Positions 33,009-41,909 of a DNA stretch of 64,000 nt are shown here, in pieces. How positions within the stretch are numbered: the first letter of the stretch is position 1; every line of letters starts with the position of its first letter. The translations under genes were made by a program, and so were the position numbers. The notes under the pieces are model-generated. The model worked only from the letters and a program-made list of their open reading frames with translations, was not told the origin of the DNA and ran no database searches. The stretch comes from Marinobacter denitrificans (GTDB taxonomy: Bacteria > Pseudomonadota > Gammaproteobacteria > Pseudomonadales > Oleiphilaceae). The stretch is from NCBI RefSeq assembly GCF_008795955.1, contig NZ_VMHN01000009.1, forward strand, positions 1 to 64,000, written 5' to 3'.

Positions 33009-34151
33009 ATGGATTTCCAACTCAACGAAGAGCAGCAGATGCTGCAGGACACCGTGGCCCGCCTGGTGCGCGGTGAATACAGTTTCGAAAAACGGCTGGC
33101 GTTCAGCGAAACCGACCTGGGCTTCAGCGCCGATTTCTGGCATCAGCTCAGCGAACTGGGCCTGACGGCTGTGCCGTTTTCCGAGGAGCTTGGCGGCTTC
33201 GGCGGCGGAGGCGTGGAAGTACAGTCAGTGATGGCTGAGCTGGGCCGCGGCCTGTGCCTGGAGCCGTACCTTCAGTCCATCGTTCTCGGTGGCGGCCTGA
33301 TCGCCCACGCAGGCAACGACAGCCAGAAAGAAAACTGGCTGGCCGGTATCGCCAGCGGCGAACTGAAAGCCGCGGTGGGCCTGCAGGAGCCCCAGAGCTT
33401 CTACGACCTGAACAACGTAGAAACCCGCGCCGAAAAAAGCGGAGAGGGCTATATACTTAACGGTCGCAAGGCGGTAGTAATCGGTGGCCACTGCGCCAAC
33501 GTGATTGTGGTCTCCGCCCGTACTTCGGGCGATACCCGCAATGCCGAGGGTATCAGCCTGTTTGCCCTGAGCCCGGATACCAACGGTGTTGAACGTCGTA
33601 CCTACCCCACCATCGACGGCGCGAAGGGTTGCGATATCACCCTAAACAATGTCCAGGTGGGGGCAGACAGCTTGCTGGGTGAAGAAGGCAAGGCTGGCGA
33701 GGTGATCGAGTACCAGGCCGGCCGTGCCATTGCTGGCCTGTGTGCCGAGGCTGTGGGCGTAATGGAGGTGGCCAACGAGCTGACGCTGGAATACCTCAAA
33801 CAGCGCAAGCAGTTTGGCGTACCCATCGGCAAATTCCAGGTTCTGCAGCACCGCATGGTGGACATGATGTCGGAGCTGGAGCAGGCTCGCTCCATGGCGA
33901 TACTCGCTGCCAGCGTTGCTGACAGTGAACAGAACGATGAACGGCGTCGTGTGCTGGCCGCCGCCAAGAACGTGATTGGCCGTGCCGGTCAGTTTATTTC
34001 CGAGGCAGGCATCCAGTCCCACGGCGGTATCGGCATGACCTGGGAATACAACTTTGCCCATTACGCCAAGCGACTGATCGCCATCAATCACCAGCTGGGC
34101 GATGACGACTTCCATCTGGAGCGTTACGCTGCCCTGTTGCAGGCAAGCTGA
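33009..34151 (+). CDS. Acyl-CoA dehydrogenase, PimD-like small subunit
   Basis: A 380-residue member of the divergent dehydrogenase branch that forms heteromers. It begins MDFQLNEEQQMLQDTVARL and has SEELGGFGGGGVEVQSVMAELGR-like and KQRKQFGVPIGKFQVLQHRMVDM motifs. The C terminus (INHQLGDDDFHLERY) lacks the YEGT motif, as in PimD. With the PimC-like subunit it would form one FAD-dependent enzyme. AAGGAGG precedes the ATG. Confidence 0.9.
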   Translation: MDFQLNEEQQMLQDTVARLVRGEYSFEKRLAFSETDLGFSADFWHQLSELGLTAVPFSEELGGFGGGGVEVQSVMAELGRGLCLEPYLQSIVLGGGLIAHAGNDSQKENWLAGIASGELKAAVGLQEPQSFYDLNNVETRAEKSGEGYILNGRKAVVIGGHCANVIVVSARTSGDTRNAEGISLFALSPDTNGVERRTYPTIDGAKGCDITLNNVQVGADSLLGEEGKAGEVIEYQAGRAIAGLCAEAVGVMEVANELTLEYLKQRKQFGVPIGKFQVLQHRMVDMMSELEQARSMAILAASVADSEQNDERRRVLAAAKNVIGRAGQFISEAGIQSHGGIGMTWEYNFAHYAKRLIAINHQLGDDDFHLERYAALLQAS

Positions 34152-34169
34152 CAGACCAGGGAGATCACC

Positions 34170-34931
34170 ATGACAACCGCAAGCGACCAGTCCGGACAAC
34201 AGGACCTGAAGAAGGCCGAGTGGAAAGTACGCACCGAACTGGCTGCCGCCTATCGGCTGGTGGCGCTGTTTGGCTGGGACGACCTGGTCTTCACTCATCT
34301 GTCCGCACGTGTGCCTGGCCCGGAGCACCATTTCCTCATCAACCCTTATGGGCTGCTGTTCCATGAAATTACCGCGTCGTCGCTGGTGAAAGTGGACCGG
34401 GACGGGCAGGTGTTGGAATCCGGCGGCCTCGCTCGTGTGAATCCGGCTGGTTTTACCATTCACAGCGCGGTGCACATGGACCGGGAAGATGCCGGCGCAG
34501 TGATGCACCTGCATGCGCCCGATGGCGTAGCGGTGTCTGCCCACCGCGATGGCCTGCTGCCCCTGAGCCAGACAGCAATGCTGTGCCTGAACCACCTGAG
34601 CTACCACGATTACGAAGGCGTAGCCCTGGATCTGGACGAGCGGGAGCGGCTGATCAGTGATCTGGGGGACAAGTCAATGATGCTGCTGAGGAACCACGGT
34701 GTGCTGACAGCCGGGAAAGACGTGCCGGAGACGTTCACCTATCTGTATTTCCTGATGAAGGCCTGTGAGATTCAGGTAAAGGCCCAGAGCTGTGGGCCGA
34801 CCTATATGCCTTCGGAACAGGCCATCAGGACCACGGCCGATCAGTCTCAGGCGCTGGGTGGGGCAGCGGCCCTGACCTGGCCGGCCCTGGTACGGCTTCT
34901 GGACAGCAAGAACCCCGGATACGCCGTGTGA
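34170..34931 (+). CDS. Class II aldolase/adducin family protein
   Basis: A 253-residue protein with the metal-binding His residues in VMHLHAPDGVAVSAHRDGLL and LLRNHGVLTAGKDVPETF, as in fuculose-phosphate aldolase-type enzymes. No substrate can be assigned. Family members in catabolic operons act as aldolases, decarboxylases or dehydratases on 3-hydroxy acids. It lies 18 bp after the PimD-like gene, with GGGAG before its ATG, and 39 bp before the MaoC-type gene. It may process a branched or ring-derived intermediate. It is an unexpected member of a plain beta-oxidation operon. Confidence 0.88.
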   Translation: MTTASDQSGQQDLKKAEWKVRTELAAAYRLVALFGWDDLVFTHLSARVPGPEHHFLINPYGLLFHEITASSLVKVDRDGQVLESGGLARVNPAGFTIHSAVHMDREDAGAVMHLHAPDGVAVSAHRDGLLPLSQTAMLCLNHLSYHDYEGVALDLDERERLISDLGDKSMMLLRNHGVLTAGKDVPETFTYLYFLMKACEIQVKAQSCGPTYMPSEQAIRTTADQSQALGGAAALTWPALVRLLDSKNPGYAV

Positions 34932-34970
34932 TTTTGTTTCTGCTTTAACCATCGATTCAAGGATGCAGGC

Positions 34971-35426
34971 ATGCTTTCCGTTGAGCTGAAGGATCTGGAA
35001 AAACACACAGGGACTTTGATCGGCCACAGCCCCTGGAAAACCGTGACCCAGGAGATGATTCAGGCGTTTGCGGATGCCACCGGCGATCATCAGTGGATTC
35101 ACCTGGATGTCGAACGGGCAAGGCGTGAATCGCCCTGGAAGAGTACTGTGGCCCACGGTTTTCTGACGGCCTCCCTGATCCCCCTGTTGAATCAGCAGGT
35201 GATTGATGTGCAGGGCAAAAGCGCCAGCATCAACTACGGGATAGACAAACTACGCTTCCCCGCCGCAGTGAAGTCCGGGGCGGCTATCCGGAGCAAGATG
35301 GAACTGCTGGATGTGACCAGGGTGGACGATCAGCGCACCATGGCGTGCTACCGCACCACGGTGGAAATCCAGGGCGAGGACAAGCCGGCCTGTGTGGCAG
35401 AGAATCTTGTCATGTACGTAGCGTAG
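34971..35426 (+). CDS. MaoC/NodN-like (R)-specific enoyl-CoA hydratase
   Basis: A 151-residue single hot-dog domain. The catalytic motif FADATGDHQWIHLD supplies the Asp and His pair, followed by STVAHGFLTASLI. Such enzymes hydrate 2-enoyl-CoA to (R)-3-hydroxyacyl-CoA. Since the PimF-like protein already has a crotonase-type hydratase, this one may serve a different stereochemistry or a branched intermediate. Last gene of its operon, followed by a terminator at 35449. Confidence 0.9.
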   Translation: MLSVELKDLEKHTGTLIGHSPWKTVTQEMIQAFADATGDHQWIHLDVERARRESPWKSTVAHGFLTASLIPLLNQQVIDVQGKSASINYGIDKLRFPAAVKSGAAIRSKMELLDVTRVDDQRTMACYRTTVEIQGEDKPACVAENLVMYVA

Positions 35427-35448
35427 CCTTACTGCCGTCATAACGTAG

Positions 35449-35482
35449 AAAAGGGGCCCATACCCATAGGCCCCTTTTTTTG
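35449..35482. terminator. Bidirectional rho-independent terminator
   Basis: AAAAGGGGCC and GGCCCCTTTT pair around a 10-base loop, with a T7 run on the plus strand. It separates the convergent MaoC (+) and livK (-) units. Confidence 0.92.
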
Positions 35483-35500
35483 TTCAGGCAACGGTGATGC

Positions 35501-36649
35501 TCAGTCAATTTCCTCCTGAACAATCTCACCGTCCTTGACCACTGCCAGGGTGGTTTCGGTAACAAAGCCACCGTTCTCGGTCACTTCATTGACTTCGTAC
35601 GGGTTCTTGCTGGCCTCCATGTTTTTCAGGGCATCGCCCACGGCTGCACGGATGGTTTTCGGGTCTGTGGAGTCGGTGGCGTCCATGGCTTCCACCAGCG
35701 CATGCAGCGCCAGGTAGTTGTAGGCCGCTTCAGAGCCAGGGGTTTTGTCGTATTCCGCCTTATAGCGCTTAATGAAGTCCTGGGCTGCAGGGGTTTCATA
35801 GACACTCAATGGAACCACGCCGATGGCCCCTTCCACCATGTCGAGACCACCGGCTACATCAGCAACTTCATCTATCTTGGCCTGATCCATCACGATGAAC
35901 CCACCCTGGAAGCCCATCTGCCGCGCCTGCTGTACAACCAGCCCGGTGGGTTCGGAGGCGCCGCCGACAAACATGACATCCGGACTCTCCGAGATAATGC
36001 GGCTGACGCCGGTAAAGAAATCTGCGGATTTGTTGTAATCCATCGGGTTGTCGGCCACTACCTCACCACCCTTGTCCTGCCACTCCTCCTTCATCATGGT
36101 GGCCCAGATCTTGGCGTACTCGTGGGTAGCACCAGCCATGCCGAGCTTCTTGCCCTGATGCTCAAGCGCGTAGTCCGTGAAGGCTTTTACATACCCATCG
36201 AAGGTAGGCGGAATACGCAGGGTCAGGGTGTTTCCCTTTTCGGTGATGCTCGGTACGCTGGAATAGGCCATCACCAGGAAATCATCTTTCTCATTGAAAT
36301 CCTGCAGGGCAAAAATGCCGCCGGAATGCGGCACGAACACGGCCGACACCTCAGACTCCTGTTTCAGGCGCTTGGCGTTTGTGGCCGCCTGGGATGGCGA
36401 GTAGCGATCATCCAGCGACACGAGGTTGACGGTGGTTTTCTCGCCGTTCAGGTCAAACCCGCCAGCGGCGTTGATCTCGTCCACCGCCATCCGCAGCCCT
36501 GACAGCGTGTTCTCACCGTAAAGTGCGGCCCCGCCACTCAGCGGGCCGGTAAATCCGATGTTCACTTCACCGGCCAGTGCGCCGGCGGACAGGCTCATGC
36601 CAAGGGTCACTGTTGCGACAGCCTGGCCCAGTTTTCTGGCTATTGTCAT
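35501..36649 (-). CDS. Branched-chain amino-acid-type ABC transporter substrate-binding protein
   Basis: A 382-residue periplasmic type I binding protein with a signal peptide ending near LSAGALAGE. The mature start NIGFTGPLSGGAALYGENTLSG is typical of LivK-like proteins. In catabolic islands such proteins often bind aromatic or other carboxylic acids rather than Leu/Ile/Val, and that is likely here. It is the last gene of the five-gene liv-type operon, 55 bp after the LivF-like gene, a usual place for the abundant binding protein to gain its own expression level. Confidence 0.92.
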   Translation of the reverse strand: MTIARKLGQAVATVTLGMSLSAGALAGEVNIGFTGPLSGGAALYGENTLSGLRMAVDEINAAGGFDLNGEKTTVNLVSLDDRYSPSQAATNAKRLKQESEVSAVFVPHSGGIFALQDFNEKDDFLVMAYSSVPSITEKGNTLTLRIPPTFDGYVKAFTDYALEHQGKKLGMAGATHEYAKIWATMMKEEWQDKGGEVVADNPMDYNKSADFFTGVSRIISESPDVMFVGGASEPTGLVVQQARQMGFQGGFIVMDQAKIDEVADVAGGLDMVEGAIGVVPLSVYETPAAQDFIKRYKAEYDKTPGSEAAYNYLALHALVEAMDATDSTDPKTIRAAVGDALKNMEASKNPYEVNEVTENGGFVTETTLAVVKDGEIVQEEID

Positions 36650-36703
36650 TGTTCTCTCCTGGTTGTGTTGTGCGTGTCACTCCGTTTTTATCTTCCAGGC
36701 CGG

Positions 36704-37420
36704 TCAGGCCCCGATGTACGCCTTGCGAACCTGTTCATTGCCAAGCATTGCTTCCCGGTCTCCTTCCATCACGAGATGGCCGTTTTCCATAACGTAGGCC
36801 CGGTGGGCAATTTTCAGGGCAGCAAAGGCATTCTGCTCAGCCAGCAGCACGGTTGTCCCCAGACTGTTGATCTGGCTGATGGTTTCGAACACCTGCCGGA
36901 CCACCAGCGGGGCCAGCCCGAGGGATGGCTCATCAAGCATCAGCAGCCGTGGCCGGCTCATGAGGGCACGGCCGATGGCCACCATCTGTTGCTGGCCTCC
37001 AGACAGCGAACCCGCCGCTTCACTGGCCTTGTCCGCCAGTATCGGAAACAGCTCCAGCACCTCATTAAGGCGCTTCTTGTTACCCTGGCGATCCCGGCGG
37101 TGCACGTAAGCACCCATCATCAGGTTCTGCATCACGCTCATCTGGGGAAACAGTTTGCGCCCTTCAGCGCATTGCACCACGCCGCTGGCGACAATAGCGC
37201 TGGCTTTCATGCCGTTGAGCTGTTTGTCCTCAAACCGGATGGCACCAGAGGCCGGTTTAACCAGCCCACTGATGGCGTTAAAAAGACTGGTTTTACCGGC
37301 GCCGTTGGCTCCCAGCAGCACTACCAGTTCGCCGGTTTCCACGGTCATGGAGATATCGGTGAGGGCCTTGAAGCTGCCGTAGCAGACATCCACATGTTCA
37401 AGCTGCAGCATCTTCGTCAC
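36704..37420 (-). CDS. livF: ABC transporter ATP-binding protein, LivF-like
   Basis: A 238-residue ATPase with Walker A LLGANGAGKTSLFN, the signature LSGGQQQMVAIGRAL and Walker B LLMLDEPSLGLAP. It overlaps the LivG-like gene by 23 bp. Together with LivG it energises the LivH-LivM channel. All catalytic motifs are intact, unlike the partner's signature. The symbol reflects family, not a proven amino acid substrate. Confidence 0.93.
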   Translation of the reverse strand: MTKMLQLEHVDVCYGSFKALTDISMTVETGELVVLLGANGAGKTSLFNAISGLVKPASGAIRFEDKQLNGMKASAIVASGVVQCAEGRKLFPQMSVMQNLMMGAYVHRRDRQGNKKRLNEVLELFPILADKASEAAGSLSGGQQQMVAIGRALMSRPRLLMLDEPSLGLAPLVVRQVFETISQINSLGTTVLLAEQNAFAALKIAHRAYVMENGHLVMEGDREAMLGNEQVRKAYIGA

Positions 37421-38168
37421 CTCCCAGATAGGCTTCGATCACCGCCGGGTTGTTACGCACTTCTTCGGGGGTGCCCTCGGCAATCTTTTCGCCATGGTCC
37501 AGCACCATGATCTTGTCTGCCAGGCTCATGATCATGTCCATCTTGTGCTCGATCAGGCACACGGTGAGGCCTCTTTCATCCACCATTTTCCGCATCAGAG
37601 CGGCAAAACCGACAGTCTCTTCCGGGTTGATCCCGGCTGCCGGCTCGTCCAGCAGTACGATCTTGGGATCCGTCGCCAGCGCCAGCGCAAAAGCCACCCG
37701 TTTGCGTTCTTCCTGGGTAATATCCGCGATGAACTGGCCGGCCACATGGGTCAACCCAACAAACTCCAGCACTTCCATGGCTTTCTCACGCGCGGCCTTT
37801 TCCTCCCGCTGCAGGCGTTTGCTGTTGATCAGCACGTCCCATAGTCCGGACCGGGTGCGCAGGCGATGCCCCACGATCAGGTTGTCCAGCACCGTGGCCT
37901 GTTCGAACAGGTTGGTGGTCTGGAAGGTCCGGCCGACGCCCAACCGCGCTACCTGATCGCTGGGAAGCCTGGTTACGTCCGTGCCATCCAGCAGGATACG
38001 GCCCGAGGTAGGCTGGTGGAGGCCCGAGATCAGATTAAAGAAAGTGCTCTTGCCGGCACCGTTGGGGCCGATAATGGCGTTGATCTTTCCGGTTTCGAAT
38101 TCCACCGATACGTCGTTCACCGCCGCCAGGCCGCCAAACATTCTGGTCAGATGTTCTACCTTAAGCAT
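37398..38168 (-). CDS. livG: ABC transporter ATP-binding protein, LivG-like, with variant signature
   Basis: A 256-residue ATPase with Walker A IGPNGAGKSTFFN, Walker B IVLLDEPAAGINPEET and the H-loop CLIEHKMDM. The region where LSxGQ should stand reads ITQEERKRVAFALA, so the ABC signature Gly residues are missing. The site using this signature may be catalytically weaker. It overlaps livM by 8 bp and livF by 23 bp, which shows tight translational coupling in the operon. Confidence 0.92.
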   Translation of the reverse strand: MLKVEHLTRMFGGLAAVNDVSVEFETGKINAIIGPNGAGKSTFFNLISGLHQPTSGRILLDGTDVTRLPSDQVARLGVGRTFQTTNLFEQATVLDNLIVGHRLRTRSGLWDVLINSKRLQREEKAAREKAMEVLEFVGLTHVAGQFIADITQEERKRVAFALALATDPKIVLLDEPAAGINPEETVGFAALMRKMVDERGLTVCLIEHKMDMIMSLADKIMVLDHGEKIAEGTPEEVRNNPAVIEAYLGGDEDAAA

Positions 38169-39192
38169 TGCTTTCTGCCTCCCTGGACTGTGCGGTGTTT
38201 ACCTTGCTTGTCTGGCGCTTCTTCGCAGGGCCCAGTGCCTGGGACTTGCGGTGCATCCAGGTCAGGAACGAGCCGGTAATGCCACGGGGGAAGAAGATCA
38301 CCAGCAGTACCAGCAGCGGGCCGAAAATGATCATCCGGTACTCTTCCAGGAACTGCAGCGACTGGGTAATCCACACAAGACCGATTGTGCCCAGCAGCGG
38401 TCCCATAATGGTGCCGATACCGCCCACCAGCAGGTAGGTGATCATGTCGAACGTATGCTGGACGTTGGCCTCTTCCGGGCCGATGAAACGCACCATGCCG
38501 GCATACAGCGCGCCCGCCAGGCCGGCGTAGGTGGTGGATAGCACAAACGCCAGGACTTTATTGCGCATGAGGTTGATACCCAGGGACTGGGCCAGCTCGT
38601 CGCCGTTGCGGATGGCAATAAAAGTGCGACCCAGCAGGGACTTCGATAAACGCCCCATGAACCAGATCGCAAACACCAGAAATGCCAGTACCAGATAGTA
38701 GAAGGGCGTGGTGTCGGTGAAATCAACCAGCCCAAAGCCGTAGGGGGCATCGATATCCCGGACACCAATAGCACCATGAGTCAGCTCTTCCCACTTGTCG
38801 ATCAGCAGGTAGATGATGAAGCCCACGCACAGGGTGAAAATTGCGAAGTAATGCTCTTTAAGGCGCAGCGAGACAATGCCCACCAGGAACCCCAGCACCG
38901 CCGTCATGACCAGGGCACCGGCGAAAGCCGGCCAGAAACTCCAGCCATAATCGGCCGTAAGCAGGCCGAGGGTATAGGCACCGATGGCAAAAAAGCCGCC
39001 GTGGGCCAGGTTCAGCTGGCCGCAGAAGCCAGTGATGATGTTCAGGCCATAGACCGCTATCGCCCAGACAAAGGCGGTGGCCATGACGTAAACCTGGTAT
39101 TCGTTCGCCGCAACCAGCGGGAACAGCACGGCAAAGGCCAGCATCAGGTACTTGGCTGCAGGCGTCATGAGCAGAGAAGCAAGTTTGAACAT
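38161..39192 (-). CDS. livM: ABC transporter permease, LivM-like
   Basis: A 343-residue inner-membrane permease with about eight to ten hydrophobic segments. The family motifs YGLNIITGFCGQLNLAHGGFFAIGAY and AIRNGDELAQSLGINLMRNKVLAFVLS are present. It pairs with LivH to form the translocation path. It starts two bases after the livH stop. The C-terminal tail is basic and cytosolic. Confidence 0.93.
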   Translation of the reverse strand: MFKLASLLMTPAAKYLMLAFAVLFPLVAANEYQVYVMATAFVWAIAVYGLNIITGFCGQLNLAHGGFFAIGAYTLGLLTADYGWSFWPAFAGALVMTAVLGFLVGIVSLRLKEHYFAIFTLCVGFIIYLLIDKWEELTHGAIGVRDIDAPYGFGLVDFTDTTPFYYLVLAFLVFAIWFMGRLSKSLLGRTFIAIRNGDELAQSLGINLMRNKVLAFVLSTTYAGLAGALYAGMVRFIGPEEANVQHTFDMITYLLVGGIGTIMGPLLGTIGLVWITQSLQFLEEYRMIIFGPLLVLLVIFFPRGITGSFLTWMHRKSQALGPAKKRQTSKVNTAQSREAESNA

Positions 39193-39194
39193 GA

Positions 39195-40058
39195 TCAGTG
39201 CGCCCCCTTCGCGAACAGGCCCTGTGGACGGACGGACAGAATCAGCACCAGCAGGCCAAAGGCAATGATGTCCTTGTAGGACGTGGAGATATAAAAGCCA
39301 CCCAACGCTTCGGCAAAACCGATGATCATGCCCCCGACGATGGCGCCGGGAACGCTGCCCATGCCACCCAGAATGATGATGACAAAGGCCTTCATGATCA
39401 CCAGATGGCCCATGGCGGGGTACACCAGATTGATCGGTGCGTAGAGGGTCGCGGCAAACGCGGCCAGTATCCCGGAGATGGCAAAGGTCATCATCGCCAC
39501 ACGGTTGGCATCAATGCCGACCAGGAAGGCGCCGTCGCGGCTCTGGGCCATGGCGATGATGGTCGCACCGGTCATGGTCTTGCGCAGGAACAGTTGCAGT
39601 GCCACCACCAGCACGAAGGCACCGGCAATGATCAGCAGCCGCTGCTCTGGAATGATCAGCCCGTCAAAGTTCAGGATGCCGCTGTAGGGGGAGGACATGC
39701 GGCGGAAATCCGAGCCCCAGAACATCTGCACCACCGCTTCCAGAAACAGCAGAATGCCGATGGCGGCGATCTTGTCGTGGATTGGCGGGGAGTGCCTTAA
39801 AGGATGGAATACCAGGCGTTCACACAATATCGCAAGTATGGCAACAACAGCCGCCGACCCTGCCATGGCGACCCAGTAATGAGCTCCCAGGTCCACCATG
39901 AAGAAGTAGGACATAAATGCCCCGACCATATACAGCGCGCCATGTGCGAAGTTCGGTATATGGAGTATTCCGTAGACCAGTGTCAGCCCCAGGGCTACGA
40001 GACCGTAGATACTCCCCAGGGTTAACCCGTTGATGATCTGTTGCAAGAAAAGGCTCAA
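39195..40058 (-). CDS. livH: ABC transporter permease, LivH-like
   Basis: An about 287-residue permease beginning SLFLQQIINGLTLGSIYGLVALGLTLVYGI, with the family motif NFAHGALYMVGAF. I chose the TTG at 40058 because GGAGGAG stands five bases before it and the sequence begins at the normal family position. The ATG at 40091 would add a Gln-rich, atypical stretch and leave no binding site. It is the first gene of the operon. A candidate IclR box lies 125 bp upstream. Confidence 0.9.
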   Translation of the reverse strand: MSLFLQQIINGLTLGSIYGLVALGLTLVYGILHIPNFAHGALYMVGAFMSYFFMVDLGAHYWVAMAGSAAVVAILAILCERLVFHPLRHSPPIHDKIAAIGILLFLEAVVQMFWGSDFRRMSSPYSGILNFDGLIIPEQRLLIIAGAFVLVVALQLFLRKTMTGATIIAMAQSRDGAFLVGIDANRVAMMTFAISGILAAFAATLYAPINLVYPAMGHLVIMKAFVIIILGGMGSVPGAIVGGMIIGFAEALGGFYISTSYKDIIAFGLLVLILSVRPQGLFAKGAH

Positions 40059-40182
40059 GTGTGCTCCTCCGCTGTTTTGTTGTTGTTGCAATTCATGCGG
40101 TTTTGCGCAGAACCATCCGGCCCTGCGTCAGCATACTGAAACAATTACACCGAACGTCTCATATGTCAATATTTAGAATGTA

Positions 40183-40199
40183 GTTTCGCAATGCGGAAT
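40183..40199. promoter_or_regulatory. Candidate IclR-type operator upstream of the liv operon
   Basis: GTTTCGCAATGCGGAAT fits RTTYYGC-N3-RCGRAAY fully. It lies in the 161-bp gap between the acyl-CoA ligase stop and the livH start. Confidence 0.7.
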
Positions 40200-40219
40200 A
40201 CGTGCATCGAAATCGAGCC

Positions 40220-41887
40220 TCAAGCTTTACCTTTCCACTCCTCTTCCTGAAGCGCCCGCCACATCAGTTTTCCGGTAGGCGATTTCGGCAATTCCTCCAC
40301 AAATTCAATGATTTCAGGCACCTTATAAGCCGCCATCTGCTCCTTGCACCAACTGACGATGTCCGCTTCCGAGGTGGTGCCATCGGCTTCCGGCGTCAGT
40401 ACGATGCACGCCTTCACGGTCTCTCCTCGCTTGGGGTGCGGCGAAGAAATAATGCACACCTCGTGGATACCCGGGTGCCGGTACATCAGCCCTTCCACTT
40501 CCGAGGGCCAGACCTTGTAACCTGAGGCGTTGATCATCCGCTTGACCCTATCCACCATGAAGAAGTAACCCTCTTCGTCGTAATAGGCGAGATCCCCGGT
40601 GCGGAAAAATTGTTTCCCGTCGATCTCCACAAACGCAGCTTCCGTTTCCGCAGGGCGCTTCCAGTAGCCCTGGGTTACCTGTGGGCCATTGGAGACAATT
40701 TCCCCCACTTCCCCCGGACCTTTCTCTTCCAGGGTTTCCACGTCGATGATGCGGCTGTCGACATCGAAAACGGGGATACCCAGGCATTGGGGCTTGGGGT
40801 GATCCGACGGGTTGATATGAGTGGCCGCCATGGTCTCCGAGAGCCCGTAACCCTCGATGTAATCCAGCCCCGTCATGGTCTTGAGCTTGGCTGCCACCGA
40901 TTCCGGCATGGCTGCGCCGCCACCACCGATGGTATTGAGGCTGGTCAGGTCGTACTGTCCAATGTCGGGATTGGACAGGAAATCCACCGCCATGGTGACG
41001 ATATTGGTCCAGCCAGTGACCTGGTAACGCTCGATGAGCCGGGCGGCGGTGGTGCGATCCCAGCGGGTCATGATGACGGAGGTAGAGCCACTGTAGATCG
41101 GGCTGTTCATGGAACCGGTCATGCCGGTGACGTGGAAAAACGGCAAGGTGGCCAGTTGCACTGTATTGGCGGTGCTCAGGTTCCAGAACGCCCGGTGCAC
41201 GGCCGTAGCCATCACGCTGCGATGGGTATGCATGCAGCCCTTGGGTGCGCCAGTGGTACCGGAGCTGTAGGGAATCACCGCGAGATCGTCCGGCCCGGCG
41301 GTGTGGGCAGACGGCGTGAGACCTGTTGCCAGTGCCTGCTCCCAGCTCACCACACCGGCCACCTCCTGCGACCAGGCCGGCGCAGCGACTTCCGCCGGCA
41401 GATCCAGATCGGTGGCGGGGGCAATGTATGTGCTATAGGAGGCCACCACGATATGGTTCAGATCGGTGGTTTCCAGCAGAGGGGCAATAAAGCCGGCCAG
41501 CTCCTGACCCGCCAGGCAGACACTCGCACCGGTATCGGCCACGTAATGCTCCAGCTCCGCCGCCCGGTTCATCGGGTTGATCGGAATCACTACCGCATCT
41601 GCTCGCAAAATGGCGTAATAGGCAACCACATACTGGGGCGAGTTCTGCATGTACAGCAACACCCGGTCGCCTTTTCCAACGCCCTGCGCCTGCAGGTACC
41701 CGGCCATCGTTTCCACTTCCTGGAACAGACGGCTGTAGGTCATCGGCGCATCGTAGAAAATGATCGCGGTGCGATCCGGATAACGCCACGCAGAAATTTC
41801 CAGATTGGTATATACGCTGGTCTGGGGCAGCGCCATGCTCTTGGGCAGTTCTTTCGGCCAAACGGCGTAATGGCGTGTAAATGTCAT
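40220..41887 (-). CDS. Acyl-CoA ligase (AMP-dependent synthetase)
   Basis: A 555-residue adenylate-forming ligase that would activate an acid with ATP and CoA. The P-loop is YSSGTTGAPKGCMHTH. The adenylate motif YGLSET, the TGDLAYYDEEGY hinge region and the C-terminal lysine motif PKSPTGKLMWRAL are intact. I chose the ATG at 41887, preceded by GGGGAT; the upstream frame to 42103 lies inside surE. It is the last gene of a three-gene operon with the APH-fold kinase and SurE, so its product is probably the acyl-CoA acted on by the kinase, or a dicarboxylyl-CoA. Confidence 0.93.
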   Translation of the reverse strand: MTFTRHYAVWPKELPKSMALPQTSVYTNLEISAWRYPDRTAIIFYDAPMTYSRLFQEVETMAGYLQAQGVGKGDRVLLYMQNSPQYVVAYYAILRADAVVIPINPMNRAAELEHYVADTGASVCLAGQELAGFIAPLLETTDLNHIVVASYSTYIAPATDLDLPAEVAAPAWSQEVAGVVSWEQALATGLTPSAHTAGPDDLAVIPYSSGTTGAPKGCMHTHRSVMATAVHRAFWNLSTANTVQLATLPFFHVTGMTGSMNSPIYSGSTSVIMTRWDRTTAARLIERYQVTGWTNIVTMAVDFLSNPDIGQYDLTSLNTIGGGGAAMPESVAAKLKTMTGLDYIEGYGLSETMAATHINPSDHPKPQCLGIPVFDVDSRIIDVETLEEKGPGEVGEIVSNGPQVTQGYWKRPAETEAAFVEIDGKQFFRTGDLAYYDEEGYFFMVDRVKRMINASGYKVWPSEVEGLMYRHPGIHEVCIISSPHPKRGETVKACIVLTPEADGTTSEADIVSWCKEQMAAYKVPEIIEFVEELPKSPTGKLMWRALQEEEWKGKA

Positions 41888-41909
41888 TGTTATAATCCCC
41901 TTATCCGGT

